Origin: Halosegnis rubeus
GTDB lineage: Archaea > Halobacteriota > Halobacteria > Halobacteriales > Haloarculaceae
Assembly: GCF_009184545.1 (NCBI RefSeq)
Contig: NZ_QJOW01000003.1
Span: 263,481-327,480 of the forward strand
Length of the DNA stretch: 64,000 nt
Direction: 5' to 3'
This document shows, piece after piece, positions 52,487 to 61,211 of this stretch. The notes below the pieces were generated by a model. That model searched no databases, was not told the origin of the DNA, and saw only the letters and a list, made by a program, of their open reading frames with translations. The position numbers and the translations under genes were made by a program. How positions within the stretch are numbered: the stretch's first letter is position 1; each line of letters begins with the position of its first letter.

Positions 52487-53857
52487 ATGGGCGATATCGA
52501 CGACCGGGTCACGGTCGAGACGGGCGTGTTCGCGGCCGCGCGGCAGTTTCTCGCGCTCGAACGTGACGTGCTCGTGCTCTCGCTCGCGATGTTTGCCTTC
52601 TCGCTCGGCTATCAGGGAACGAACCAGTACATGGCGGCGTACCTCTATGCGCTCGGTGCCGGCCCAGTCGTCGTCGGGCTGTTCGGCTCACTCGGCAATC
52701 TCATCTCGGCGGTCTACCCGTATCCGGGCGGTGTCGTCAGCGACCGTATCGGCTCGCGGCGCGCGCTCACGCTCTTTGGCCTGCTCTCTGCGGTCGGGTT
52801 CGGGCTGTGGGCGGTCGCCGGCGCGATCCCCCCGCTCGTGACCCCCGCGCTCGCGGTCGGTCCCGTCGGCGTCCCCTCGCTGACGATTCCCGTCCTGCTG
52901 TTCGTCGGGCTGTTTCTGGTCCAGTGTTGGAAGTCGTTCGGCCTAGGTGCGACCTTCGCCGTCGTCCGGCAGGCGAGCGGGCCCGGCGAGCTTGCGGCGG
53001 GCTTTGCGGCCCCCGAGACTCTGCGTCGGCTCGCCTTCCTCGTCGGCCCGTTACTCGTCGCCGCCGCGTTGTCCGTCTTCGAGTTCGAGCGCGGCTTCCG
53101 GGTCGTGCTCGCCGGCGCGGCCGCGTTCGCGCTCGTCGGCACGCTCGTCCAGCATCTCCTGTACGACGCGTCGGCCGACTCGCTGGGTGACTCGTTTGCC
53201 GGCGTCGGGACCGTCCTCGCCGACTTTCGCTCGCTCCCCTCGGAACTCCCGCCCTTGCTCGCGGCCGACACGCTCGTCCGATTCGCCAACGGGATGGTGT
53301 ACGTCTTCTTCGTCGTCTACGTCGAAGCGGCACTCGCCGGCCCGGTCGCGATACCGCTGGTCGGGTCGCTGTCACCGGCGGCCTTCTTCGGTGTCTTGCT
53401 CGCCGTCGAGATGGCAGTCGCGGTCGTGAGCATGCTCCCCGTCTCGCGGCTGGCAGACCGCGCCGGGCTGAAATCGGCGGTCGGTCTCGGCTTCCTCGTG
53501 TACGCGTCGTTTCCGGCGCTGCTCGTGTTCGCGCCGACGGACGGACTCGTCATCGCCGGGACGCGGGTTCCGCCGGCGGCGCTGTTCGTCCTCCTGTTCG
53601 CCTTCTCCGGGCTTCGATTCGCCGGCCTGCCGGCACACAAGGCACTCATCGCGGGACCGACCGAGCGCGACGCCGCCGGTCGAACGACGGGGAGCTACTA
53701 TCTCATCCGGAACACGCTCACGATACCGTCGGCGCTCGTCGGCGGCATCCTGTACGCGCGCTCGCCGACCGTCGCGTTCGCGACCGCGACGGCCGTCGGA
53801 CTGGTCGGCGTCCTCGTCTTCGCGCGCTACGGCGAGCGGTTCAGCTCGTCTGCATGA
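52487..53857 (+). CDS. MFS transporter
   Basis: 456 residues with about 12 hydrophobic segments. Motif A region is PGGVVSDRIGSRRALT and the second half has SRLADRAGLKSAVG. Substrate not identifiable. It starts 71 bases from the divergent psiE gene and its 3' end overlaps the sensor-kinase fragment on the other strand by 17 bases. Confidence 0.85.
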   Translation: MGDIDDRVTVETGVFAAARQFLALERDVLVLSLAMFAFSLGYQGTNQYMAAYLYALGAGPVVVGLFGSLGNLISAVYPYPGGVVSDRIGSRRALTLFGLLSAVGFGLWAVAGAIPPLVTPALAVGPVGVPSLTIPVLLFVGLFLVQCWKSFGLGATFAVVRQASGPGELAAGFAAPETLRRLAFLVGPLLVAAALSVFEFERGFRVVLAGAAAFALVGTLVQHLLYDASADSLGDSFAGVGTVLADFRSLPSELPPLLAADTLVRFANGMVYVFFVVYVEAALAGPVAIPLVGSLSPAAFFGVLLAVEMAVAVVSMLPVSRLADRAGLKSAVGLGFLVYASFPALLVFAPTDGLVIAGTRVPPAALFVLLFAFSGLRFAGLPAHKALIAGPTERDAAGRTTGSYYLIRNTLTIPSALVGGILYARSPTVAFATATAVGLVGVLVFARYGERFSSSA

Positions 53858-54008
53858 GCCGCGTCTGTGGCATCTCGACGCCCGTCACCTCGATGCGCGT
53901 CCCACCGTCATCGCGCTCGCGCACCTTGACGTCCCAGCCGTGGGCCGCAGCGATGGAGGCGACGAGATACGTCTGGGGGGTGACTGCGGCCCTTGGCGGA
54001 GTGTTCAT
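53841..54008 (-). pseudogene. C-terminal fragment of a sensor histidine kinase
   Basis: 55 residues from an ATG at 54008. The segment TYLVASIAAAHGWDVKVRERDDGGTRIE-type layout matches the last 40 residues of haloarchaeal HATPase domains (family pattern xLxIVxxIAxAHGWxVxVxExxxGGTRFExxGV). The HisKA domain and the N, G1 and F boxes are missing, so this is the tail of a lost kinase gene, or a short orphan made from one. Confidence 0.5.
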
Positions 54009-54030
54009 CGAGATAACAAATAATCGCCGA

Positions 54031-54327
54031 CTACAGCTGGAGATACTGGGCGTGGCGGCTCCCGTCGAACTCCAAGACGTTCTCCTCGGCCACGTAACCC
54101 GCCTCGATTGCCACCTCGACCGTCCGTGTGCCGACGAGATTAGCCACCGTACACCGGGCGAGCGCCGCCGTCACCTCGCTCTCGTCGGCCGGTTCGCCGT
54201 CGTAGAAGTCGGGGTCGACGGTAATCGACACCTCCCCCGCCTCGAACGTTTCGCCGAGGTCGTCTGCGTCACAGACGGACACGAGCACGCCTTCTGGCGT
54301 CTCCCGCTCGACGAGCAGCATGCTCAC
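54031..54327 (-). CDS. DUF424 family protein
   Basis: 98 residues. Family pattern MLLVERETPEGVLVSVCDADDLGETFEAG, then ARCTVANLVGTRTVEVAIEAGYV and LEFDGSRHAQYLQL. Conserved in archaea, structure alpha/beta, function unknown; a link to translation is often suggested by genome context. Its ATG overlaps the TPR gene's stop by 4 bases, so they are cotranscribed. Confidence 0.9.
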   Translation of the reverse strand: MSMLLVERETPEGVLVSVCDADDLGETFEAGEVSITVDPDFYDGEPADESEVTAALARCTVANLVGTRTVEVAIEAGYVAEENVLEFDGSRHAQYLQL

Positions 54328-55052
54328 CGCACCATCTCCTCCTCACGCTGCTGGCGCACTTCCTCTGCTTCGTCGACCAGCTCCTCGGCACGCTCTTCTT
54401 GCCCGGTCTTCTCGTAGGCGCGCGCGAGCTCTTCGAGCAGTTCCGGCGACCGGAAGCCGAGCCGCTGGGCGTTCTCGAAGGCGTTGACCGCCTCTTCGGC
54501 CAGCCCACGTTCGAGCAGAAAGAAGCCGCGGTTGTACCACGCCTGCGGGTTCCGCGAGTCGAGCTGGACGGCGTTTTCGGCGTGTTCGAGCGCTTGTTCC
54601 GTGCGGCCGTCCTCCCAGAGCGCGTACGCGAGATTCGTCTCTGCGGCCGCCGCGTGCTCCCCCTCGGCGTCGATGTACAGCGCCTCGCGGTAGGAGTCGA
54701 TGGCCGCCTCCCACTCCTCGAGTTCAGCGTGGGCGGCTCCCTTGTTCACCCACGCTTCCTGTCGAACGGAGTCGTCGTCGGTGAACTGGGCCACGCGGTC
54801 GAAGGTGTCGACCGCCTGCTCGTACCGCTGGATTCCCATGTACGAGAGTCCAACGTCGATGAGTTCGTCCGCGTCGACGTCTTCGGCGACCGTCTGGCGA
54901 CGGTCGAGCGTGTCCGCGATGACGCGTGAGTCGACCGGGTCCACCTGCCCGGGGTCGACGCTGAGTTCGGGCGGGTCGAGGTCGAACCCCTCGTAGGGGT
55001 CGTCGAATCCCTCACCTTCCGAGAACTGATGGTCGTCGTGCTCGTCGGTCAT
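54324..55052 (-). CDS. Tetratricopeptide repeat protein
   Basis: 242 residues from the ATG at 55052. An acidic N-terminal region of about 60 residues is followed by four to five TPR units from about residue 66: GLSYMGIQRYEQAVDTF, WVNKGAAHAELEEWEAAID, NLAYALWEDGRTEQALEH, WYNRGFFLLERGLAEEAV, ELLEELARAYEKTGQEERA. A protein-protein scaffold in the cytoplasm; partner unknown. Precedes DUF424 in a two-gene operon. Confidence 0.9.
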   Translation of the reverse strand: MTDEHDDHQFSEGEGFDDPYEGFDLDPPELSVDPGQVDPVDSRVIADTLDRRQTVAEDVDADELIDVGLSYMGIQRYEQAVDTFDRVAQFTDDDSVRQEAWVNKGAAHAELEEWEAAIDSYREALYIDAEGEHAAAAETNLAYALWEDGRTEQALEHAENAVQLDSRNPQAWYNRGFFLLERGLAEEAVNAFENAQRLGFRSPELLEELARAYEKTGQEERAEELVDEAEEVRQQREEEMVR

Positions 55053-55164
55053 TGTCTTCGTTGGGGTGTTGAACGGCAAAAGGGCTACGTCCACTGTACG
55101 ACGTTCCGAGATATGGGGACTATCTGTGTTGTTCGGACGGCTCTGATTTCGACTGCTCTGACTG

Positions 55165-55634
55165 CTCTGTTGTGAACAGCCGGAAAGTCCCGACCGAGTA
55201 AACGCGACACACCCGTCTGGGCACGACGCGCAGCGTCGTGCTGACCCTGAAGTCTGCCGTGGCAGCCTTCAGGACTCCGTTCAGTCCACCCGAACCGCCC
55301 ACACGCCTCCCCAACCGATTCGCTCCCTACGGTCGCCCATCCGCTGTCAGCGCGAGCGCCGACACGCCGTCGCTCGGTGGTCTCGCGACGACCTCACGCT
55401 GGCTCGCGCGACAAGCGCGCTCGGGCCATGCCACCGCACCGCGTCGCTCGATTGAGCAACCGAGGCGGTGGCCTACCGCACCGCGCCTCTGGCGCGTGTG
55501 CGGTGTGGGGAAAGGTTGGTGCGGTCCATCGCGCCCTCGTGGCGCGACGCGACCGCTGCGGTCGCGGTGCGGTTTCCCCGATGCCAAGCTATCAGGGTGG
55601 TGCTGTCGAATTCAGGCCAAACAGCGCGGTGCTG
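55165..55634 (+). repeat. Dispersed intergenic repeat, copy C (long form)
   Basis: Fills most of the 607-base gap between uvrC and the TPR gene, which holds no gene. Shared with copy A, in order: 55456-55485 (30/30), 55498-55519 (19/22) and 55620-55634 (14/15). Hairpins: 55475-55504 (13-bp stem around tct with one bulged T) and 55549-55565 (GCGACCG-ctg-CGGTCGC). Both occur at the same place as the hairpins of copy A but with different arm sequences. Further upstream lie two more strong stems at 55221-55272. Both flanking genes run on the minus strand. Confidence 0.7.
55221..55272 (+). other. Two consecutive perfect or near-perfect hairpins
   Basis: GCACGACGC-gca-GCGTCGTGC (55221-55241) and CTGAAG-t-CTGCC-gt-GGCAG-c-CTTCAG (55247-55272) stand five bases apart. 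Could be a bidirectional terminator between the two minus-strand operons or part of a structured RNA. Confidence 0.5.
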
Positions 55635-55659
55635 GTCGGTATACTAATCCGACCCACCG

Positions 55660-57390
55660 TCACAATCGGGCCGAAATCGTCGCCGCGGTGGACGGGCCGA
55701 CCCCCTTCACGTCTCCGAGTTCCGACTCACTCGCGGCGCGAACTCCCTCGACGCTTCCGAACCGACGGAGCAGCCGCTTCCGGAGTTCAGGGCCGACTCC
55801 CGGCAGATCATCGAGCGTGGTCGAGACCTCGTCGCGGACCTGCTGGTGGTAGGCGACGGCAAAGCGGTGGGCCTCATCGCGCACGCGCTGGAGGAGCCGC
55901 AGGTGGTCGGCGTCCGACGCCCAGTCGTAGGTGCGGTCGGGCGTGACGACGAGTTCTTCGTCCTTCGCGAGCCCGATAGCGGGCACCTCCCACCCCACGG
56001 CGTCGAGGGCCTCGCGCGCGGCGTCCAGTTGTCCCTCGCCGCCGTCGATGAGCAGGAGGTCCGGGTCGGGGCGGTCGTCGCGACCCTCGACGGCGCGTTC
56101 CGCGCGCCACCGGAGCAGTCGGCGCATGTTCGCGTAGTCGTCGTTCTCGTCGGTGAGCTTCTTGCGCCGGTAATCCGACTTCTCGGCGTCGCCGTCGAGG
56201 AAACACACGTCCGAGCCGACGACCGCCTTCCCCTGTGCGTGGCTCACGTCGAACCCTTCGATTCGGTCGGCGGCGTCGAGACCGAGCGCCTCGGCGAGTC
56301 GGGCACACTCGTCGCGGCGGCCGGTCTGTCGGCGCGCGTTCTTGAGCGCGAGGTCGACGAGCGTGGCCTCACGGCCCGCGCCCGGCACGCGAACGTCCGT
56401 GCCCTCGCGGTCCAGCCACGCGAGCACGTCCTCGTCGTCGGGGCGCTCGGGCAGGAGAACTGCGTCGGGGAGGTCTCGCTCGGCGAAGAACTGCGGGAGG
56501 AACGCCGACAGCAAGGGGGCGACCTCGCGCACCTCGCTGGCGGCGACGCGGTGGCGCTCGCGGTCCACCAGCTTGCCGCGCTCGCTGACGAGGCGCGCGA
56601 CGGTGGCGTCGCTCCCTTCGATACTCACTCCGAGCACGGCGACCCGCTCTTCGGGCGCGTCGCTCTGTATCGCCGCCGCGCCGCCCTCGTGGAACGACTC
56701 CACGACGGAGAGTCGGTCGCGGAGATTCGCCGCGCGCTCGAACTCCTGTTCGCTCGCGGCCGTCTGCATCGCCTGCTCCATCGGCTCCGCGAGCACGCCC
56801 GTCTCCCCGTCCAGGAATCGACGGACCGAATCCACGTCGGTGAGATACGAGTCGGCGTCGATTTCATCCACGCAGGGGGCGGTACAGATACCGACCTCGT
56901 AGTCGAGACACGGGCGGTCGCGGCCGTCGAACTTGTAATCCGAGCAGCCGCGGACGCCGAACGTCTCGCGCAGCGCCTTCACGACGGTCTCGACCCGGCC
57001 CTTGTCCGTGTACGGACCGAAGACGGTCGCGGCGTCGTCGGGGTCGCGCGTCACCTCGATGCGGGGGTACTCGTGGTCCGTCAGTTGGACCAGTGGGTAG
57101 GATTTGTCGTCTTTCAGCCGGACGTTGTACTTCGGCTGGAACCGCTTGATGAGATTCGCCTCGAGCAAGAGCGCCTGCGTCTCCGTCTCCGTGACGGAGA
57201 AGTCGATGCGCTCTGCGCGCGCGACCATCCGGCGGATTCGCTCGCCCCGGGGGTCGGCGTAGGAGCGAACGCGGTCACGCAAGTCGACGGCCTTCCCGAC
57301 GTACAAGACCGCGTCTCCGCGCTCGAACTGGTAGACGCCGGGCTTGTCGGGGAGGTCGCTCGCCCGCTCGCGCACGGCGTCGGTGTTCAC
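55660..57390 (-). CDS. uvrC: Excinuclease ABC subunit C
   Basis: 576 residues from the GTG at 57390 ([10 protein letters not shown]), the start that fits the GIY-YIG domain: [28 protein letters not shown] motif ([17 protein letters not shown]) contacts UvrB; the RNase H-like nuclease follows ([32 protein letters not shown]), and the C-terminal helix-hairpin-helix pair ([31 protein letters not shown]) binds DNA. Makes both incisions in nucleotide excision repair. Confidence 0.97.
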   Translation of the reverse strand: MNTDAVRERASDLPDKPGVYQFERGDAVLYVGKAVDLRDRVRSYADPRGERIRRMVARAERIDFSVTETETQALLLEANLIKRFQPKYNVRLKDDKSYPLVQLTDHEYPRIEVTRDPDDAATVFGPYTDKGRVETVVKALRETFGVRGCSDYKFDGRDRPCLDYEVGICTAPCVDEIDADSYLTDVDSVRRFLDGETGVLAEPMEQAMQTAASEQEFERAANLRDRLSVVESFHEGGAAAIQSDAPEERVAVLGVSIEGSDATVARLVSERGKLVDRERHRVAASEVREVAPLLSAFLPQFFAERDLPDAVLLPERPDDEDVLAWLDREGTDVRVPGAGREATLVDLALKNARRQTGRRDECARLAEALGLDAADRIEGFDVSHAQGKAVVGSDVCFLDGDAEKSDYRRKKLTDENDDYANMRRLLRWRAERAVEGRDDRPDPDLLLIDGGEGQLDAAREALDAVGWEVPAIGLAKDEELVVTPDRTYDWASDADHLRLLQRVRDEAHRFAVAYHQQVRDEVSTTLDDLPGVGPELRKRLLRRFGSVEGVRAASESELGDVKGVGPSTAATISARL

Positions 57391-57466
57391 AGCCGCCGTA
57401 GGGGGCTGGCGGCTTTCAGCGTGTCGCGACCGGTAGGGTGAACTGTCGGGGGGCGCGACCAAGAGT

Positions 57467-57718
57467 ATGGTCCAGTGTTGGCTCGTCGAACGGGACTACG
57501 GCTCGCGGAATCTCATCACGCTCGTCTACGCGACCCCGGACGGCGAGCAGATCAACCGCAAGGAGGTGCCGATCACCGCGATTCGCAACGGTGCCGTGAC
57601 GGTGACCGCCGCCACGGACGTGGACGAGACCGACCTCTCGGCCGCGGACGACCCCGAGCGCTACCGACAGGAGGTCGAGCGCGTCCGGAGCGACCACGAC
57701 CCCGACGACGAGCTCTGA
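57467..57718 (+). CDS. Conserved hypothetical protein upstream of gfcR
   Basis: 83 residues: [26 protein letters not shown], then beta-strand pairs ([19 protein letters not shown]) and an acidic C-terminus. No domain, signal or metal motif recognised. Lies 72 bases upstream of gfcR, divergent from uvrC. Confidence 0.65.
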   Translation: MVQCWLVERDYGSRNLITLVYATPDGEQINRKEVPITAIRNGAVTVTAATDVDETDLSAADDPERYRQEVERVRSDHDPDDEL

Positions 57719-57763
57719 CACCACGAGAGTGAATAGCTCACGGTTGAAAGAGACCGTAACCCC

Positions 57764-57791
57764 CATAGTTGCACAACGACGCATAGCTGCA
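57764..57791 (+). promoter_or_regulatory. Direct repeat at the gfcR start, operator candidate
   Basis: CATAGTTGCA (57764-57773) and CATAGCTGCA (57782-57791) are 10-base direct repeats 18 bases apart, differing at one position, the second ending on the A of the ATG. Their place over the start of the transcript suggests autoregulation. Inference only. Confidence 0.45.
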
Positions 57792-58501
57792 TGAACCGTG
57801 CAGAGAAGGCCGCCCTGCAGCTGCAGGCGGTCGACGTGTTGCGGACGCTGAAAGAGACCCGGACGTACGACGAACTCGCCGCCGAGACGGGACTTCCCGC
57901 GGGTGACCTGAATCGCTACGTCAACGGGCACGTCCTGCCGGGCGTCGAGCGCGCCGAAGCCGTCGTGGGGGGCGTCGGCCGCGACACGCTCGAAGCCGAG
58001 CTCGAAGCGCGCATCCGCCACGACGACGACGGCTACATCGACAACTCCCGCGTCGTCTTCGACCAGTCGCTGCTCGAACTCGTCGCGCCCGTGGCCGGCG
58101 AGAGCTTCGACTTCGAGACGCCGGACGTGGTCTTGACGGCCGCGACGGACGGGATTACGCTCGCGGCCGCGATGGCGGCGCACTTCGGCGCGACCGTCGC
58201 GTACGCGAAGAAATCGAAGGAAACCGCAGTCGAGGAGTTCATCGAATCGCGCCAGCGGCTCGATTCGGGTATCGAACTCACCTACTATCTCCCAGCCCGC
58301 GCTATCGATGCGGGCGACAGCGTCCTCGTCGTCGACGACCTCATCCGGTCGGGCGAGACGCAGGAACTCCTCCTCGACATCACCGAGCGCGCCGGCGCAG
58401 ACGTGTCGGGCGTGTTCGCGCTCATCGCGGCCGGCGAGGAAGGTATCGACCGCGCCAAGACGCGCGTCGATGCGCCGGTTGGGGCGCTCACGACGCTGTG
58501 A
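57791..58501 (+). CDS. gfcR: GfcR-type transcriptional regulator (HTH plus phosphoribosyltransferase-like domain)
   Basis: 236 residues. An N-terminal helix-turn-helix (YDELAAETGLPAGDLNRYVNG, about 30-50) is fused to a phosphoribosyltransferase fold: GYIDNSRVVFDQSLLELVAP, PDVVLTAATDGITLA, and the PRPP loop VLVVDDLIRSGETQ with the two acidic residues. Haloferax GfcR activates glucose and fructose degradation genes including gap; purine or PRPP binding is inferred from the fold. The annotated orotate phosphoribosyltransferase activity of relatives is doubtful. Next gene is a purine permease. Confidence 0.9.
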   Translation: MNRAEKAALQLQAVDVLRTLKETRTYDELAAETGLPAGDLNRYVNGHVLPGVERAEAVVGGVGRDTLEAELEARIRHDDDGYIDNSRVVFDQSLLELVAPVAGESFDFETPDVVLTAATDGITLAAAMAAHFGATVAYAKKSKETAVEEFIESRQRLDSGIELTYYLPARAIDAGDSVLVVDDLIRSGETQELLLDITERAGADVSGVFALIAAGEEGIDRAKTRVDAPVGALTTL

Positions 58502-58590
58502 GCCGGTGACGGCCGGTATTCTCGGCGGTTAAGCGTCGTCGCGCTGTCTGAGAACCTCGTCATGCGCTACCGCACGACTATCCATACTTG

Positions 58591-58600
58591 TGTATAATAA
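58591..58600 (+). promoter_or_regulatory. TATA box of the NCS2 permease
   Basis: tgtataataa lies about 55 bases before the ATG at 58652, so transcription should start near 58622 with a leader of about 30 bases. Flanking ATAC-4 bases-GTAT (58584-58595) is a weak inverted repeat. Confidence 0.4.
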
Positions 58601-58651
58601 CGCGAATAAGAAGAGAAATCTTAACACGACCCTGCCCGCAGTGCTGCCCAC

Positions 58652-60112
58652 ATGGGCATCCGCGAGACCCTCGGTGAGTACTTCGGGTTCGCCGAGCACG
58701 GAACGAACCTCGACAGGGAGATACGGGCGGGGATAACGACGTTCCTGACGATGTCGTACATCGTCGTGGTGAACCCCTCTATCATGACCGACCAGCCGGA
58801 GACGGAGTTCCTCGACGGCATCGCCATCCAGGGGCTCTCGGCGGGACAGATCGAGCAGAAACTCGCCGTCATCACCATCCTCTCGGCGTTCACGGCGACG
58901 CTCGTCATGGCGCTGTACGCGAACCGGCCATTCGCACAGGCCCCCGGCCTCGGGCTAAACGCCTTCTTCGCGTTCACCGTCGTCGGGTCGCTCGGCGTCC
59001 CATGGCAGACGGCGCTCGCGGCCGTCTTCGTGGAGGGCATCATCTTCGTCCTCCTGACGGTCGCCGGCGTCCGCAAGTACGTCATCGAGGCGTTCCCGGA
59101 GCCGGTGAAGTTCGCCGTCGGAGCCGGTATCGGCGCGTTCCTCGCCATCATCGGGTTGGAGGCGATGGGCATCGTCGTCAACGACCCGGCGACGTACATC
59201 ACGCTCGGCGGGGTGGCGAGTGATCCCGTCGCCATCCTCTCCGTCGTCGGGCTGTTCTTCACCTTCGCGCTGTACGCCCGCGGCGTCCGCGGCTCAATCA
59301 TCATCGGCATCCTCGCGACCACCCTGGCGGGCGTCGTCGTCACCTTCGCCGGTCTCGTCCAGCCCGGCGTCGTCGCCTCGCCCGCGATACAGCAGGGTGG
59401 CTTCGATGCGAGCGCGCTGACGAGTCCCGACTACGACATCCGGCCGCTCGCCGGCGCGTTCGTCTCGGGCCTCGTCGGCGACCCGGCCGCGAACCTCGAC
59501 GCGTTCGCGTTCTCGCTCGTCGTGTTCACGTTCTTCTTCGTGGACTTCTTCGACACCGCGGGGACGCTCACGGGCGTCGGGCAGGCCGCAGGCTTCCTCG
59601 ATGAGAACGGCGACCTCCCCGAGATAGAGAAACCTCTACTGTCGGACGGTATCGGCACCACCGTCGGCGCGATGCTCGGCACCTCGACGGTGACGACGTA
59701 CATCGAGTCCGCGACCGGCGTCGAGGAGGGCGGCCGCACCGGGATGACGGCGCTCGTCGTCGCGCTGCTGTTCCTCGGGTCGCTCGTCCTCGTCCCGCTC
59801 GCGGCCTTCATCCCGCTGTACGCCAGCCACATCGCGCTGGTCGTCGTCGCGGTCATCATGCTCGGCAACCTCACCGACATCCAGTGGGACGACGTGACCC
59901 ACGCCGCCCCGGCAGGGATGACCGTCCTCATCATGCCGTTCACGTACAACATCGGCTACGGCATCGCGGCGGGCATCATCACCTACCCCATCGTGAAGGC
60001 CGCAGCCGGCGAGTTCGAGGACATCCGGCCGCTGCAGGTCCTACTCGCCGCGCTGTTCGTCATCTACTTCATCGTCCGTACGGGCGGCGTCCTCTCGGCT
60101 ATCGGCGGCTGA
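58652..60112 (+). CDS. NCS2 family purine permease (AzgA-like)
   Basis: 486 residues with about 12-14 hydrophobic segments. AzgA-group signatures: YFGFAEHGTNLDREIRAGITTF, TMSYIVVVNPSIM, FAQAPGLGLNAFFAFTVVGS, FFFVDFFDTAGTLTGVGQAAGF and TSTVTTYIESATGVEEGGRTG. Such permeases import adenine, guanine or hypoxanthine with protons. Exact substrate unresolved. Sits 150 bases after gfcR, so their expression may be linked. Confidence 0.9.
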   Translation: MGIRETLGEYFGFAEHGTNLDREIRAGITTFLTMSYIVVVNPSIMTDQPETEFLDGIAIQGLSAGQIEQKLAVITILSAFTATLVMALYANRPFAQAPGLGLNAFFAFTVVGSLGVPWQTALAAVFVEGIIFVLLTVAGVRKYVIEAFPEPVKFAVGAGIGAFLAIIGLEAMGIVVNDPATYITLGGVASDPVAILSVVGLFFTFALYARGVRGSIIIGILATTLAGVVVTFAGLVQPGVVASPAIQQGGFDASALTSPDYDIRPLAGAFVSGLVGDPAANLDAFAFSLVVFTFFFVDFFDTAGTLTGVGQAAGFLDENGDLPEIEKPLLSDGIGTTVGAMLGTSTVTTYIESATGVEEGGRTGMTALVVALLFLGSLVLVPLAAFIPLYASHIALVVVAVIMLGNLTDIQWDDVTHAAPAGMTVLIMPFTYNIGYGIAAGIITYPIVKAAAGEFEDIRPLQVLLAALFVIYFIVRTGGVLSAIGG

Positions 60113-60200
60113 ACGAACGACCGTGCCTGGCGACCGTCGTCACCGGGTAACTCGTCGGCTATCAGTAAGTTAATGCTGGCGTGGGTCCCGATTTTTGAGC

Positions 60201-61157
60201 ATGACGACGCTCGGAACCGCGACGGCCGCCCCCGGTGAGCAGGCCACCGGTCGGCTCACCGTCGGCGAGGCTCGCGACGGCTCCGAGGTCGCGCTCCCGG
60301 TCTGTGTCATCAACGGCGAGCGCGACGGCAAGACGCTCTACGTGCAGGCGGTTTCTGACGGCGACGAGCTCAACGGGCTCGGGGTCGTCCAGCGGCTCGT
60401 CCCCCGGCTCGACCCCGCCGACATCGCCGGCGAGATTCTCATCGTCGGCATCGTGAACTGGTACGGCTTCCAGGTCGCCGAACACCGCAACCCAATCGAC
60501 GACACGAAGACGAATCGGGCGTACCCCGGCAACGAGACGGGGACGACGTCCGAGCGCATCGCTCACGCCACCTTCTCGGCGGGCGTCGGTGCCGATCTCG
60601 CCGTCGACCTCCATCAGGGGTCGACCAGCCAGATGATCAACGAGGTGCGGGTGCGGTGTGGTCGCCGCCACCGGCTCCACCGCGAGTGTCTCGACCTCGC
60701 GAAGACGTTCGACTGCGGACACATCCTCGACCAGCGCGGCCCGAGCGGCCAGCTCGCCCGCGCGCTCCCCGACGAGGGCGTCCCGACCATCGATCCCGAA
60801 CTCGGAGGCGCGGTCGGCTGGGACGAGGAGTCGATTCGCTACGGCGTGCGCGGGATGATGAACGTCCTCACCGACTACGGCTTCCTCGACGGAACGGTCG
60901 CGGAGTCGAAACAGACCCGCGCCAGCGGCTTCGACCAGTACGGCTCGCCCGCGGGCGGGCTCGTGGACCTCCATCCCGAACTCGGCGACGAGGTGGCCCG
61001 CGGCGACACGCTGTTCGAGATTACCGACGTGTTCGGCTCCGTCAAAGAGTCGGTTACGGCAGACAGCAGCGGCATCTTCTGGCGTGCACGCCGCCTCCCG
61101 CAGGTCGCACAAGGCGAGTACGTCTGCTCGGTCGGGACCGGCGTCGACTCGTACTGA
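60201..61157 (+). CDS. Succinylglutamate desuccinylase/aspartoacylase-like hydrolase with altered zinc motif
   Basis: 318 residues from the ATG at 60201. The M14-like zinc motif H-G-x-E reads VSDGDELNG at 51-59, so the first His ligand is Asp53 while Glu56 is kept; the second His is H138 in AVDLHQGST. The NRAYPGN segment matches the substrate-Arg motif. A C-terminal beta barrel (GDEVARGDTLFEITDVFGSV) is typical of the family. It may use a different metal or be an N-acyl hydrolase with altered chemistry. Natural substrate unknown. Confidence 0.8.
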   Translation: MTTLGTATAAPGEQATGRLTVGEARDGSEVALPVCVINGERDGKTLYVQAVSDGDELNGLGVVQRLVPRLDPADIAGEILIVGIVNWYGFQVAEHRNPIDDTKTNRAYPGNETGTTSERIAHATFSAGVGADLAVDLHQGSTSQMINEVRVRCGRRHRLHRECLDLAKTFDCGHILDQRGPSGQLARALPDEGVPTIDPELGGAVGWDEESIRYGVRGMMNVLTDYGFLDGTVAESKQTRASGFDQYGSPAGGLVDLHPELGDEVARGDTLFEITDVFGSVKESVTADSSGIFWRARRLPQVAQGEYVCSVGTGVDSY

Positions 61158-61211
61158 CCCTAACGCACAGCGTACCGACACCACCAAACCGCCGACAGCC
61201 CTGTCTCTCGT

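Noticed and set aside
55846-57441. 531-codon plus-strand open frame opposite uvrC
   Set aside because: Antisense shadow; uvrC has every catalytic domain on the other strand.
58584-58595. ATAC-4 bases-GTAT near the NCS2 permease promoter as an operator
   Set aside because: Arms of four bases are expected by chance in an AT-rich promoter, so only noted with the TATA box.
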